From: Desulfurispira natronophila
GTDB lineage: Bacteria > Chrysiogenota > Chrysiogenetes > Chrysiogenales > Chrysiogenaceae
DNA: 64,000 bases
Assembly (NCBI RefSeq): GCF_014203025.1
Contig: NZ_JACHID010000005.1
Coordinates: 1 to 64,000 of the forward strand
Direction: 5' to 3'
Shown: positions 50,873 to 61,209 of the stretch, one piece after another
How the letters are laid out: every line of letters begins with the position of its first letter
How positions within the stretch are numbered: position 1 is the stretch's first letter
Notes under the pieces: model-generated
The model's database searches: none
The model's input: the letters and a program-made list of their open reading frames with translations, nothing else
What the model was told of the DNA's origin: nothing
Program-made: the position numbers and the translations under genes

Positions 50873-52968
50873 TGGCCCCCACCACGAAGTCGATACATGT
50901 CGTCAATAGTTTGACGCTCAGAAGGCCCCGAGTACTCTGTGGGTTCAGTTCCTGCCAGGAACACCTCATACACAGCGCCCTCTCGGGATCGAGCCAGCTT
51001 CCCGGTATAAGGATCTACCAGGCGGTACACGAGATTTTCAGGAGTTGTAAAATTACGCACTGGTTTGTCACTCATGTACTGTTGCATGAAGTCAACCCAG
51101 ACTGGAGCTGCTGTGCGAGAACCTGTTTCATGATTCCCCATGGTGCGAGGTGTATCGAAGCCAGCCCATACACCGGTGGTTACTTCCGGGGTAAAGCCAA
51201 TAAACCATGCGTCGACAAAATTATTGGTACTACCGGTTTTACCACCCGTGGGTCGCTCAAGAGCCCTTGCCCGAAATCCAGTACCATCTTCCACTGCAGT
51301 CTGCAGCATGGAAGTCATGATATAGGCATCCTGCTCAGTAATAACCTGCTCGTAAGCGGGTTGAAACTCTTCTAGTATATTGCCATGTCGATTCTCAATT
51401 CGACTGATATAGTGCATATGGTGCAGCCGCCCCTGAGAAGGGAAAGTGGCATAGGCCCGTGTTATTTCCCACAAGGAGACACTGGTACTACCCAGAGCAA
51501 TTGAGAGATCCTCGCTTATAGGGCTGCTGATCCCAAGGCGACGAGAAAAATCGATGGCATGGCGAACACCTACCTCTCGAAGCAGCTTCACTGTCACAAT
51601 GTTTCGTGACTTAGCCAATGCTTCTCGAAGTGTAGTTGGTCCATAGAATCGCTCGCTGTAGTTCTCCGGCTTCCACACCAGCTCATCAGATGAAAATATA
51701 AGTGGGGAATCGATAATAATTGAAGCTGCTGTGTAACCCTGATCAATAGCTGCTGAAAATATAAAGGGTTTAAATGCAGAACCAGACTGGCGAAAGCCGT
51801 TGGTAGCACGATTAAACTGACTGGTATAAAAATTTGTTCCGCCTACCAAGGCCAGGATGCTGCCATCATTGTTATCAACACTGATCAAAGAGAACTGCAA
51901 ATCCTCAGGTGGTGTCTCGTGGGGCAGACCATTGGGGTGTCGCCCGACATAGGCATCCAGCCCTTTGGTTATGGCCTGCTGAGCCTCAAGCTGGGCGTTT
52001 ATATCAATCGTCGTGTAAACATTCAGCCCTTGATGGTAGATCGCATCAGCACCATAATTTTCCAGCAGATAGTTGCGAACCATATCATTGACGTACGGTG
52101 CCTTGTTAAGTTGCCGGTGGTGACCAGTGATTTCAAGCTGTTCATTGACGGCATCGTCGTATTGACTCTCTGTAATGACCCGATCTTCCCTCATGCGACC
52201 GAGGGTATGCAGGTGGCGGTTGCGGGTTATTTGAGCATGGATATCGCGACCGTAACGGGAAGGGGCCTGAGGCATACCTGCCAGCAACGCTGCCTGGGAT
52301 ATACTGAGATCGCTTGCTGAAATGTCAAAAAAATTCTGAGCTGCTGCTTCTATTCCATAAGCTCCCCGGCCAAAATATACCTGGTTCATGTAGAGTTCCA
52401 GAATCTTCATTTTGTCCAGCGTGCGATCAATTTTGTAGGCCAGCAGTGCTTCCCGTATTTTACGGGTAATATTACGCTCCGGTGTTAAAAACATGGTTTT
52501 AGCCAGCTGCTGAGTTATAGTGCTGCCGCCCTCCACAATACGACCCGCTTGCATGTTGGCGATAAAGGCACGCATAATGCCCTGGAAGTCAAGCCCTTGG
52601 TGCTCAAAGAATGTTGTGTCCTCCACTGCCACTACCGACATATAGACATATTCCGGTAGATCTTCAATGGAGACCGGTATGCGTTTCTCCAGGAAAAATT
52701 CGGCTATAATCTCATCGTTGCGATCATAGACGCGCGTTATAGAGCCAGGCTCAAAATTTTCCAGCTCAGAAAAGTCTGGCAAACCTTTATAGAAGTAGTA
52801 CAGCCCATACGACAACCCTCCTGCACCAAACAAAAAAACTGACAAGAACAGGAAAAGCATGATTTTGCCAATCATGGCAAGCGCACCACGACGGGGGCGC
52901 GGTGTGCGGGGCTTGGGCAGGTGCTCCAGAGGGTCTGTGGGAGTGTTACCCGTTTGTGTATCAGTCAT
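50869..52968 (-). CDS. Class A penicillin-binding protein (PBP1A)
   Basis: A bifunctional peptidoglycan synthase of about 699 residues. A basic cytoplasmic N-terminus leads into one membrane helix (about 31-53), then the glycosyltransferase domain (VEDTTFFEHQG, GGSTITQQLAK) and the transpeptidase domain with the serine motif GSAFKPF, KSRN and KTG. All catalytic motifs are present. Two starts are possible, ATG 52968 and ATG 52983; the latter overlaps the upstream stop and is close to AAAGG. I used 52968. Its stop overlaps the kinase start. Confidence 0.9.
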   Translation of the reverse strand: MTDTQTGNTPTDPLEHLPKPRTPRPRRGALAMIGKIMLFLFLSVFLFGAGGLSYGLYYFYKGLPDFSELENFEPGSITRVYDRNDEIIAEFFLEKRIPVSIEDLPEYVYMSVVAVEDTTFFEHQGLDFQGIMRAFIANMQAGRIVEGGSTITQQLAKTMFLTPERNITRKIREALLAYKIDRTLDKMKILELYMNQVYFGRGAYGIEAAAQNFFDISASDLSISQAALLAGMPQAPSRYGRDIHAQITRNRHLHTLGRMREDRVITESQYDDAVNEQLEITGHHRQLNKAPYVNDMVRNYLLENYGADAIYHQGLNVYTTIDINAQLEAQQAITKGLDAYVGRHPNGLPHETPPEDLQFSLISVDNNDGSILALVGGTNFYTSQFNRATNGFRQSGSAFKPFIFSAAIDQGYTAASIIIDSPLIFSSDELVWKPENYSERFYGPTTLREALAKSRNIVTVKLLREVGVRHAIDFSRRLGISSPISEDLSIALGSTSVSLWEITRAYATFPSQGRLHHMHYISRIENRHGNILEEFQPAYEQVITEQDAYIMTSMLQTAVEDGTGFRARALERPTGGKTGSTNNFVDAWFIGFTPEVTTGVWAGFDTPRTMGNHETGSRTAAPVWVDFMQQYMSDKPVRNFTTPENLVYRLVDPYTGKLARSREGAVYEVFLAGTEPTEYSGPSERQTIDDMYRLRGGGQ

Positions 52969-52976
52969 GGCGATTA

Positions 52977-53255
52977 TTACCATCCACCTTTAATTGCATT
53001 TTGTTTATAGAGGAAGGCCAGTACCTCGGCAACCGCTTGATACAGCTCTTCAGGAATCTCCTGATCTATCTCCAAGGTACTGAGCGCCACCACCAGATCT
53101 GGATCCTCGTAAATGGCAATGTCATGCTCGTTCGCCTTCTCGATAATGGCTTCAGCTATCTTGGCCTGGCCTTTAGCGGTGACTACTGGTGCCCGGTCCC
53201 GATCCTTGTATTTCAAGGCTACGGCTTTCTTCCAGGTTATAGTGTCAGCAGCCAT
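52977..53255 (-). CDS. FlhB C-terminal-domain-like protein (FlhX/YlqH type)
   Basis: A 92-residue stand-alone homologue of the cytoplasmic C-terminal domain of FlhB. It has AVALKYKDRDRAPVVTAKGQ, ANEHDIAIYEDPDLV and a closing helix EELYQAVAEVLAFLYK, matching FlhB after its NPTH cleavage site. The membrane part and the NPTH site are absent. In FlhB-null Salmonella and in campylobacters, such proteins (FhlX) can partly replace the FlhB tail. AGGAGG precedes the start. It overlaps or abuts PBP1A. Confidence 0.85.
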   Translation of the reverse strand: MAADTITWKKAVALKYKDRDRAPVVTAKGQAKIAEAIIEKANEHDIAIYEDPDLVVALSTLEIDQEIPEELYQAVAEVLAFLYKQNAIKGGW

Positions 53256-53273
53256 GAAACCTCCTGCTTAGCG

Positions 53274-53303
53274 TCAAGTACGTTCAACCTGAGGGGTACT
53301 TGA
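53274..53303. promoter_or_regulatory. 8-bp inverted repeat upstream of the flhB-like/PBP1A operon
   Basis: TCAAGTAC (53274-53281) and GTACTTGA (53296-53303) are exact reverse complements, half-sites 22 bp apart start to start, about two helical turns. It lies 18-48 nt before the flhB-like start. It could be an operator or a leader hairpin next to the RBS. Confidence 0.4.
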
Positions 53304-53405
53304 ATGGTTAACTTGGGCTGAACACTGGAAGCAGACTCTTCATGATACTATTTAACTTTCCATCCTAGCCGTGGAACAAAAAGCATCTTACACCGGGGCT
53401 CTTCG

Positions 53406-55484
53406 TTAATCCACAACCAGTTTAGAAAAGTCTGCCACATCCTTAAAGAGCGCTCCCACCATTTGAAGCAAGGCTAAACGATTGTTGCGAACTGACAAGT
53501 CGGAGTCCATAACCATAACCTGTTCAAAAAGATTATCTACTGCAGGCTTTATCTCGCGCGTCAGGTTAAAGAAGCGCTGAAAGTCGCGATTGCTTACAGC
53601 TTCTTGCAGCATGGGACGGCAAGTCTCAATTTTCTGCAGCAGTGCTACTTCTGAGTCGTGTGAAAGTTGCTCTGCATGCAGTTGGGCACCGAATCCAGTC
53701 GGAATGATATTGACAGCGCGTCGGAACGTCTCAACCACATCCCGGTAATCGGAGCTTTGCTTAAGCTCCTGCAACGCTGATAGTTTGCGAGAAACAGTTA
53801 CGACATCATCAAAGCTGGAGCTAAAGACCGAGTCCACCACATCGTGGTCGAAGCCTTTTGTGGTTGTGAAAAAGATCTTGCAACGCTGTACTATAAAACT
53901 CACCACATCTGTCACGACAACTTCCCCTTCACGGGTAAGCACGGGCTGTAAGGCCTGTTGGGCAAGCCTGACAATGCTCTCAAGAGGAAGGTCTATCTCC
54001 CAATGAGTAAGGGTATGAAGAATACCCAGGGATTGACGTCGCAGGGCATAAGGATCGTTAGAGCTGGATGGCAGCAGCCCAATGCCAAAGCACCCCACAA
54101 TGGTATCCATCTTGTCAGCTATACTTACCAGTGCGGCCTCCAATGTGGAAGGAAGCTCGTCTCCGGCAAAGCGAGGATACCAATGCTCCATGATGCCCTG
54201 GGATACAACATCGTCGTATCCTTCGCGCTGAGCATACTCTTTCCCCATTATACCCTGAAGCTCGGGAAACTCGAATACCATGCCGCTGACTAGGTCACAC
54301 TTACATAACGAGGCCAGAGTAAGAGCTGCTCTTGAGCGGTTGCTTTCCATATTGACTGACTGGGCCAGTATTTTAGTGTTAAGAGTAATACGATCAACCT
54401 TTTGGCCAATCGTTCCCAGCTGCTCTTGAAACACCACTTTATTCAGTTGGTTTTTGCGATCGGCCAAAGGCGTTTTCAGGTCTTCAGCAAAATAGAAGTC
54501 AGCATCGGAAAGTCTGGCTCGCAACACCCGCTCATTACCCTGGCGTATAGTGGAGTGATCATCAATTGGCATGTTGGAGATAGTAATAAAGTATGGGAGA
54601 AGAGAGCCGTCCTCTGCTGCAACAGCAAAGTATTTCTGGTGTTCCCGCATAGTCGTTACCAGCAATTCTCGGGGAAGCTGAAGAAAGTGCTCATCAAAAG
54701 AGCCAGCCACCGCTACCGGGTACTCCACCAAATGGGCCGTCTCCTTGATCAAGGCATCTCCACCAACCGGTTTGCCACCGTACTGAGCTGCAATAGCGTT
54801 ACACTGGTCCTCCACCAGTTGTCTCCGATGAGAGATGTCCACAATTACCAGTTCATTCTCCATTTCACTGGCATAGGTTAAAGGGCTGGAGACCTTTACC
54901 TGTGGCGCTCCCAAAAAGCGGTGACCAGTACTCAGGTTGTTGGCCTGTAAACCGTGAAACTCCAGAGGAACAACCTCATCATTCCAAAGAGCCACAATAT
55001 GGCGCAAGGGACGGGCAAATCGCAGAGATCCACTGCCCCATCGCATGCTCTTTCGGAAATGAAGGGAGTTGAGGGTTTCCCATAATATCTCAGGCAGAAT
55101 AGACGCGGTATCCACCCCTTCTTGCCGTTGCATGGCAGCCAGGTATTCCCCTTTGGCGGTTTGCTTGATATAGGCATCCTCAGGAGCAAAGCCCTTGCTG
55201 CGCAGGAACCCAGCGCCGGCCTTACTGAGATCGCCACTGTTGTCATAGGCAACACTCTTGGCTGGCCCAACTACCTCTTGTTCGACATTCTCGCCGCTAC
55301 CGGCTACTTCTTGCACCAATACAGACAGTCGCCTTGGAGTCCCCATAGTTATCGCCGACTGATAGGCAATGCGCTGCTGCTTCAGTCCCTTTTCCAGTGC
55401 CGCGGCCAGATGCTGCAGGGCGGTATCTATAAAGCCCGCGGGTATCTCTTCCGTTCCCAGTTCCAGCAGTATATGGTTACTCAT
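53406..55484 (-). CDS. glyS: Glycyl-tRNA synthetase beta subunit
   Basis: The 692-residue beta subunit of the alpha2-beta2 glycyl-tRNA synthetase, needed for tRNA binding. It opens [13 protein letters not shown] and has [24 protein letters not shown] and [14 protein letters not shown]; the C-terminal DALR-type helical domain is complete. ATG 55484 overlaps the glyQ stop by 4 nt and has GGAAGGAAAG upstream. It is the last gene of an eight-gene run. Confidence 0.95.
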   Translation of the reverse strand: MSNHILLELGTEEIPAGFIDTALQHLAAALEKGLKQQRIAYQSAITMGTPRRLSVLVQEVAGSGENVEQEVVGPAKSVAYDNSGDLSKAGAGFLRSKGFAPEDAYIKQTAKGEYLAAMQRQEGVDTASILPEILWETLNSLHFRKSMRWGSGSLRFARPLRHIVALWNDEVVPLEFHGLQANNLSTGHRFLGAPQVKVSSPLTYASEMENELVIVDISHRRQLVEDQCNAIAAQYGGKPVGGDALIKETAHLVEYPVAVAGSFDEHFLQLPRELLVTTMREHQKYFAVAAEDGSLLPYFITISNMPIDDHSTIRQGNERVLRARLSDADFYFAEDLKTPLADRKNQLNKVVFQEQLGTIGQKVDRITLNTKILAQSVNMESNRSRAALTLASLCKCDLVSGMVFEFPELQGIMGKEYAQREGYDDVVSQGIMEHWYPRFAGDELPSTLEAALVSIADKMDTIVGCFGIGLLPSSSNDPYALRRQSLGILHTLTHWEIDLPLESIVRLAQQALQPVLTREGEVVVTDVVSFIVQRCKIFFTTTKGFDHDVVDSVFSSSFDDVVTVSRKLSALQELKQSSDYRDVVETFRRAVNIIPTGFGAQLHAEQLSHDSEVALLQKIETCRPMLQEAVSNRDFQRFFNLTREIKPAVDNLFEQVMVMDSDLSVRNNRLALLQMVGALFKDVADFSKLVVD

Positions 55485-56362
55485 GAAAACTTTCCTTCCT
55501 TGCACAGTGGGTAGCCCAGCTCCTCACGCAATTTCACATATCCTTCAGCCGACAGTTTAGCCAGCTGACGCACCCGGGCAATGTAAGATGTTCGTTCTGT
55601 GACGCTGATAGCACCCCGGGCATCCAGCATATTGAAAGCATGTGAGCACTTGAGGGTATAATCATAACCGGGAAGCACAAGACCACTCTCAAGCAGTCGC
55701 AGTGCCTCGCGCTCATACATGTCAAAGAGTTGCAGTTGCATGCTTACATCAGCAGATTCAAAATTGTAGCGAGAAAACTCCACCTCGTTGCGATGGTAGA
55801 CGTCACCGTAGCTAACTCCCTGTGACCATTCCAGGTCGTAAACATTGTCAACTTGCTGTAAATACATTGCAATGCGTTCTATACCGTAGGTAATCTCTCC
55901 GCTGACCGGCGTCAAGTCTATGCCACCGCACTGCTGAAAGTAGGTAAACTGAGTGATTTCCATACCATCAAGCCAGACTTCCCAGCCAAGCCCCCAGGCC
56001 CCCAGGGTTGGTGACTCCCAGTCATCTTCAACAAAGCGGATATCGTGACGTGTTGGATCAATGCCAAATGATTTTAAGCTCTCCAGATAAAGCTCAATGA
56101 TGTTATCCGGTGATGGCTTCAAGAGAACCTGGAACTGATAGTAGTGCTGCAGTCGATTGGGGTTATCACCATAGCGACCGTCAGTTGGGCGGCGGGACGG
56201 TTCAACATAGGCAACTTTCCACGGCTCCGGGCCTAAGGCCCGTAAAAAAGTGGAAGGGTTAAAAGTGCCAGCACCGACTTCTATATCGTAGGGCTGTACC
56301 ACCAGGCATCCCTGGCGGTTCCAGTAGTCCTGCAGGGCAAGGATAAGTTGTTGAAAAGTCAA
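55481..56362 (-). CDS. glyQ: Glycyl-tRNA synthetase alpha subunit
   Basis: The 293-residue catalytic subunit charging tRNA-Gly. It has [43 protein letters not shown] and the class II motif regions. The two-subunit form is typical of most Gram-negative lineages. It overlaps recO upstream and glyS downstream by 4 nt each. Confidence 0.97.
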   Translation of the reverse strand: MTFQQLILALQDYWNRQGCLVVQPYDIEVGAGTFNPSTFLRALGPEPWKVAYVEPSRRPTDGRYGDNPNRLQHYYQFQVLLKPSPDNIIELYLESLKSFGIDPTRHDIRFVEDDWESPTLGAWGLGWEVWLDGMEITQFTYFQQCGGIDLTPVSGEITYGIERIAMYLQQVDNVYDLEWSQGVSYGDVYHRNEVEFSRYNFESADVSMQLQLFDMYEREALRLLESGLVLPGYDYTLKCSHAFNMLDARGAISVTERTSYIARVRQLAKLSAEGYVKLREELGYPLCKEGKFS

Positions 56363-57048
56363 ATGGTCCTCCTTGATATAGGCGTAAATTGATTGGCCGT
56401 GACTATACTGCGCAAGTGACCGACATAGAACCCCAGGTGGGCTACCACTCGTTCCTGCAGCGACTGAAAAAGATCGTCACTGATGATTACACGTTGCCAC
56501 ACCCTTGGCGAAGCAGTTGTACCAAAGTGCAACAGCGACGATTCTTCAAGGGTAAAACAAACACTGTCGCGAGTATTGCCGCATTCCTGGCAGGCAACTC
56601 CCGAACTATTCACTATATACGATTTGACGTTTCCCTGGCAACAGGGACACTGGCGGGTATACTCACCTGTACCGGTAAAACGCACAAAATCAATATAAAA
56701 AGCGAGAAAATGGTGACGCAGACTGCCTTCTGAGCTCCCAAAGTAGCTCCAGACCGAGGGATACAACTCCGACAGATCAGCATCGCGGCTCAGGCGACAA
56801 AGAAATTCGCATATCAGGCTATCAAGCCCCAGCCGGGTGAAGTTAGCTGGCCGATAGTTATCGATGGCAGTAAATGACTTTATCAGGGGGGGGCGAAGCT
56901 CAAAGGCGTAACGCTTCCCCATAACCGGCGCTCCCTGGCCAGCACTGGGTAAAACAAGATGCTGCAAACCTTCAGCAGACAGTATGGCCAGAGAGAGAGA
57001 ACGCAGACGCAAGGTTCGACTTCGCAACACAACACCGTTGCAGTTCAC
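56359..57048 (-). CDS. recO: DNA repair protein RecO
   Basis: RecO helps load RecA at gaps with RecF and RecR. The 229-residue protein has an N-terminal OB fold ([19 protein letters not shown]), a helical middle, and a zinc site formed by two CxxC pairs, CPCC and CQEC. The order era-recO is widespread. GTG 57048 overlaps the era stop by 4 nt; the C-terminal part is otherwise weakly conserved. Confidence 0.82.
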   Translation of the reverse strand: MNCNGVVLRSRTLRLRSLSLAILSAEGLQHLVLPSAGQGAPVMGKRYAFELRPPLIKSFTAIDNYRPANFTRLGLDSLICEFLCRLSRDADLSELYPSVWSYFGSSEGSLRHHFLAFYIDFVRFTGTGEYTRQCPCCQGNVKSYIVNSSGVACQECGNTRDSVCFTLEESSLLHFGTTASPRVWQRVIISDDLFQSLQERVVAHLGFYVGHLRSIVTANQFTPISRRTI

Positions 57049-57944
57049 GTTGGTTCCGAATAGCCAAATTGCCGCAATCGGCTGTTTGTTTTGCGCCAGT
57101 CACGGGCTACTTTGACTCGCAATTCAAGAAAGACTGGCATACCCAGCATTATTTCCAGATCTTTGCGGGCGAGGGTGCCAATCTCCTTGATCATGGAGCC
57201 ACCCTTGCCAATAATCATACCTTTCTGGGAAGATCGTTCTACATGAATGCTGGCGTCAATACATATACGCCGCTCTTCTGTAATAAATTCCTCCACGGTC
57301 ACCGCTACACAGTGAGGAATTTCCTGTCCTGTCAGCTGAAAGACTTTTTCGCGAATAAACTCAGCTACAACAAACCGTTCACTTTGATCAGTAATCATGT
57401 CCTCGGGAAAGTAGCGGGGCCCACCCTCCTCCATGTACTGTAGTATCAGCTCCTGTAAAGTATCAAGATTTTCACCCTGCAGGGCACTGACCGGAATAAT
57501 GTGCTCAAAGGCAAAGAGATCCTTATGGTGAGCGACCGCTTCCAAAATATCCTGCTTTTTTCCCAAGTCGATTTTATTAATAACCAGCATGACCGGTGGT
57601 AGCTGTGGCTGTTGCCGTAACTGGCTCATCAGAAGGGAAAACTCATCTCCTCCGGTTTCCCAGTACTCAACCAGCAAGAGAATCAGATCTACTTCGGTCA
57701 GTACCGAGAAAGCCGTTTGCAACATATAGTCGTTAATCGCGTACTTGCCCCGGTGCACACCGGGGGTGTCGAGAAAAACCACCTGACTTTCTGGACGGTG
57801 CCAGACGCCCATAATGCGATTACGAGTGGTTTGGGGCTTGTCACTGACTATACTGATTTTTTGCCCGATTATTGAGGTCATCAAGGTGGACTTGCCCACA
57901 TTGGGCCGACCTACGATACCCACAAAACCTGACTTGAAACTCAT
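57045..57944 (-). CDS. era: GTPase Era
   Basis: Era binds 16S rRNA and guides 30S assembly. The 299-residue protein has G1 GRPNVGKST, G3 DTPGVH, G4 NKID and G5 SALQGEN, followed by a C-terminal KH domain with GMIIGKGGSMIKEIGT. It overlaps the HlyC/CorC gene by 4 nt and recO by 4 nt. With ybeY nearby, this run groups ribosome maturation factors. Confidence 0.96.
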   Translation of the reverse strand: MSFKSGFVGIVGRPNVGKSTLMTSIIGQKISIVSDKPQTTRNRIMGVWHRPESQVVFLDTPGVHRGKYAINDYMLQTAFSVLTEVDLILLLVEYWETGGDEFSLLMSQLRQQPQLPPVMLVINKIDLGKKQDILEAVAHHKDLFAFEHIIPVSALQGENLDTLQELILQYMEEGGPRYFPEDMITDQSERFVVAEFIREKVFQLTGQEIPHCVAVTVEEFITEERRICIDASIHVERSSQKGMIIGKGGSMIKEIGTLARKDLEIMLGMPVFLELRVKVARDWRKTNSRLRQFGYSEPT

Positions 57945-59341
57945 GGGCGCACTTCACTTTCTACCGGTGCCGCTTCCGGCTCAACAAGGTTGTCCTGCTC
58001 TGCTTGGCGCACTTCTTCACGGCTCTGTGCTGCATCAGCTTCTTCAGCGCTTTGACGTTTGTGAAGGCTTAGTTTCTTGAGGCGTCGCTCATCCACATCA
58101 TCCACCGTGAAAATGTAGCGGGAGTATGTAAAAGTAGAACCTTTGGCAGGTAAGCCGTCCTCCATGGCGCACAGGAGTCCTCCCACACTGTCAAACTCCC
58201 CGTCGGCCTCCAGGGGATGCTCAAAGTTCTCTATCTTAAAGTAGTACTTGAAGTCGTCAATATTGATGCGTGGATCAACTGACCAGATACCTTCTGCCAC
58301 TGGATGTATAAGATCCTTCTCCTTACTGTCGTACTCGTCTCGTATCTCCCCCACAATCTCCTCCAGCAAATCCTCCATGGAGACGATGCCGGAGAGAGCG
58401 CCATACTCATCCACCACCAAGGCCATATGAATATGGCTGTTTTGCAGCTCACGGAAGAGGGCGTCCACTTTTTTCATTTCGGGTATGTAGACAGGTGGGC
58501 GCAAAAAAGCTTCAATGTTGAATTCCTCGTTCATAGATCCGCTGCGAATAATCTGCAGCAAATCCTTGGCGTAAAGTATGCCGATAATATTGTCCAGGTC
58601 ATCGCGATAAACGGGAATGCGGGAGAAACCTGCATCAATTATTCTATCCACGACAGTAGTCAATGGAAGGTCGGCGCTAAGAGCAAAAATATGGGGGCGG
58701 GGAATCATGACTTCTTTCACCAAGGTGTCACTGAACTCAAAGATAGAGGACAGCATTTCTGTTTTTTCCTCTTCTATGACACCGTCTTCTCGACTGGTAC
58801 TGATAATGTACTCAATCTCTTCCGAGGTCATGATGGGCCCCTTGCTGTGGGCCTTTGCTCCAACAGCACCAATAACCCTGGTGGCAAAACGGGTCATAAC
58901 AAACACCAAGGGAAAAAGTACCACATAGATGAAATAGAGAAAATTTATGACGGGAACTGCCAGCTTCTCTGAGTTGTGCTTGGCATAGGTTTTAGGGATA
59001 ATTTCGCCACAAACCAGAATAACAAAGGTCATCACCCCGGTGGCGACACCAATCCCCAAGCTGCCAAAAATCCGCAGAGATATGCCAGTAGCGACTGCCG
59101 AACCCAGTACATTTACCAGGTTATTGCCGATAAGTATGGTGGTAAGGGTGCGATTAGGGAAGTTGAGCCATAGCTTCAGGCGTCGAGCCCTGGCACCGCC
59201 AGACTCATAAAGTCGGCGACACTTGACCTCGGAAAGTGAGGTGAGGGTTGTTTCGCTTGCAGAGAACACGCCTGAAAAAATAATACAAAAGACCAGAATA
59301 CCAATTTCAACGTAGAGCGACAACGGTTCGCCACTATCCAT
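57941..59341 (-). CDS. CNNM/HlyC-CorC family membrane protein
   Basis: A 466-residue protein with an N-terminal DUF21 domain of four membrane helices (about 8-150), two CBS domains (about 205-330: TLVKEVMIPRPHIFAL and EYGALSGIVSMEDLLEEIVGEI), and a C-terminal CorC/HlyC transporter-associated domain (about 345-425). A charged tail follows. These proteins act in Mg2+/Co2+ transport or its regulation. It overlaps ybeY upstream by 8 nt and era downstream by 4 nt. Confidence 0.9.
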   Translation of the reverse strand: MDSGEPLSLYVEIGILVFCIIFSGVFSASETTLTSLSEVKCRRLYESGGARARRLKLWLNFPNRTLTTILIGNNLVNVLGSAVATGISLRIFGSLGIGVATGVMTFVILVCGEIIPKTYAKHNSEKLAVPVINFLYFIYVVLFPLVFVMTRFATRVIGAVGAKAHSKGPIMTSEEIEYIISTSREDGVIEEEKTEMLSSIFEFSDTLVKEVMIPRPHIFALSADLPLTTVVDRIIDAGFSRIPVYRDDLDNIIGILYAKDLLQIIRSGSMNEEFNIEAFLRPPVYIPEMKKVDALFRELQNSHIHMALVVDEYGALSGIVSMEDLLEEIVGEIRDEYDSKEKDLIHPVAEGIWSVDPRINIDDFKYYFKIENFEHPLEADGEFDSVGGLLCAMEDGLPAKGSTFTYSRYIFTVDDVDERRLKKLSLHKRQSAEEADAAQSREEVRQAEQDNLVEPEAAPVESEVRP

Positions 59342-59807
59342 TGTGCTTACACCGCCTGCTCTGGCTTAGTCGATCCAAAAGGTCTAACTCTAACTCGCGC
59401 ATGTGCTGTGCCTGCTCCTCGGAAATTTCATGATCGTATCCTAATATATGCAGTATGCCATGAATGAGCATAAAGGACAATTCTTCTTCAAAACTTACTC
59501 CATGGGAGACGGCATTTCCCTCGATTACCGGGATACACAAAGCTATATCCCCAATGTCCTCATGAGAGCTGGCCAGTGTGGCCAGCTCCTCTGGAGTGTA
59601 GTACTGAAAACTTAGTACATCCGTGGCATACACCTTCTGCCGATACTGGCCATTGAGCACAGTCATGGTTTCCCGGTCACACAGCAACACATTCAATATA
59701 CCGTTAATGTCGCCCAGAGTATATGGTGCTACCACCTGCCATGTTTCCTCAAGAACCTGGCAGGCTCTCGGATTATCAGTTTCGTTATTTATGGCAAGAG
59801 TTGCCAA
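59334..59807 (-). CDS. ybeY: Endoribonuclease YbeY (rRNA maturation)
   Basis: YbeY is a zinc-dependent RNase that matures 16S rRNA and takes part in ribosome quality control. The zinc motif is HGILHILGYDH near residue 125, preceded by DVLSFQY and GDIALC. The frame begins earlier at ATG 59831 inside gltD, but GGGGGAG lies 7 nt before TTG 59807, five bases after the gltD stop, so I chose TTG (157 residues). It overlaps the CNNM gene by 8 nt. Confidence 0.9.
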   Translation of the reverse strand: MATLAINNETDNPRACQVLEETWQVVAPYTLGDINGILNVLLCDRETMTVLNGQYRQKVYATDVLSFQYYTPEELATLASSHEDIGDIALCIPVIEGNAVSHGVSFEEELSFMLIHGILHILGYDHEISEEQAQHMRELELDLLDRLSQSRRCKHNG

Positions 59808-59811
59808 GGCG

Positions 59812-61200
59812 CTACTCCCCCAACAACTCATCCATTATGGCCAGGGCGGCCTGACGTCCATCCAGCGCAGCTGTTACCACAAGGTCGGCGCCCCGCACAC
59901 AGTCACCACCAGCAAAAAGACGGGAATGGGAGGTAAGTTGGTTTCTATCTACCTCGACAGTACCCCAGGAAGTCAACTGGAGCCCCTCTTTTTTCAGAAA
60001 AGAGTGATCTTCCATCTCAAAGCCCAGTGAGAGAATAACCATATCGGCTTCTATGATATGCTCTGTCCCAGGCACCTCGCTTACCTTTTGGCGACCGTCA
60101 GCATCACGTTCACCCATACTGGTCTCAACAAAACGCATACCATAAAGGTTACCGGAATCATCCAGCAAAAGTTCCTTAGGGCTTTGGTTAAAGTGGAACT
60201 GGGCTCCTTCCTCACGGGCGCTAATATACTCCTTAGTACTGCCTGGCATATTAGCCTCGTCGCGACGGTAAAGGCAAGTAACCTGACTGGCTCCTTCGCG
60301 AACAGCAGTGCGCAGGCAATCCATAGCGGTATCACCACCGCCTACCACAACAACCCGGCGATCGTGTACATTGTAACGCTTATCAATATGGTCACCAAAA
60401 AGCTTTCCCTGGACAGCGGTCAAGTAGTCCAAAGCCATGTGCACTTGGGGAGTGTCTTCACCTGCCAGCCCCAAACGACGGCCTTGTGTGGCACCAATAC
60501 CTAAAAAAACCGCATCATAATCACGATAAAGCTGATCCAGGAGGATATCTTTACCAACGGTGCAGTTAAGATGAACCCGCAACCCTGCCTGCTCCATAAT
60601 AGCAAAACGTCGCTTTACCACGTCCTTTTCCAGCTTGAAGCCAGGAATACCGTAAGTCAAAAGCCCCCCCGGGTGAGAGGCGCGTTCGTACATGTCGACA
60701 CCAATGCCTGCGCGCAATAGAAAGTGGGCGGCAGACATACCAGCTGGGCCTGAACCAACCACAGCCACCCGCAAATCACGGGTTATCCCTGGATAAGGAA
60801 CACACAATCCATGGTCGAATCCCAATTCGGTTATAGCCGTCTCGATAGAACCGATAGTTATGGCACCCCAACCGTCATTGAGGCTACAATCACCTTCACA
60901 CAGCTTGTTTTGCGGGCAAACTCTCCCCAGGATCTCAGGAAACGGCGATGTCTCGTTAGAAAGAGCAAAAGCTGTCTCCAGGTCGTCCTCGGCTACCGCC
61001 TTCAGCCACTGGGGAATATGGTTAGTAAGAGGACAACCTGTGGCAGAGCAAAAAGGATCACCACACTGGATACAGCGCTCAGCCTGTTGGGACGCTTTAA
61101 AGCGGGTGTAACGCTCGTATATTTCCTGATAGTTCTGAATACGATCCTTAGTAGAAAGCTTACGTGGGTCGGAGCGATGGGTATCAATAAAGGTCTGCAT
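59812..61200 (-). CDS. gltD: Glutamate synthase small subunit
   Basis: GltD supplies electrons from NAD(P)H to GltB for glutamate formation from glutamine and 2-oxoglutarate. The 462-residue protein has N-terminal cysteines (ERCIQCGDPFC, GCPLTNHIPQW, RVCPQNKLCEGDC) for [4Fe-4S] clusters, an FAD-binding VVGSGPAGMSAAHFL motif and an NADPH-binding VVVGGGDTAMDC motif. It begins 9 nt after gltB and is followed by ybeY. Confidence 0.95.
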   Translation of the reverse strand: MQTFIDTHRSDPRKLSTKDRIQNYQEIYERYTRFKASQQAERCIQCGDPFCSATGCPLTNHIPQWLKAVAEDDLETAFALSNETSPFPEILGRVCPQNKLCEGDCSLNDGWGAITIGSIETAITELGFDHGLCVPYPGITRDLRVAVVGSGPAGMSAAHFLLRAGIGVDMYERASHPGGLLTYGIPGFKLEKDVVKRRFAIMEQAGLRVHLNCTVGKDILLDQLYRDYDAVFLGIGATQGRRLGLAGEDTPQVHMALDYLTAVQGKLFGDHIDKRYNVHDRRVVVVGGGDTAMDCLRTAVREGASQVTCLYRRDEANMPGSTKEYISAREEGAQFHFNQSPKELLLDDSGNLYGMRFVETSMGERDADGRQKVSEVPGTEHIIEADMVILSLGFEMEDHSFLKKEGLQLTSWGTVEVDRNQLTSHSRLFAGGDCVRGADLVVTAALDGRQAALAIMDELLGE

Positions 61201-61209
61201 ATATACTCC

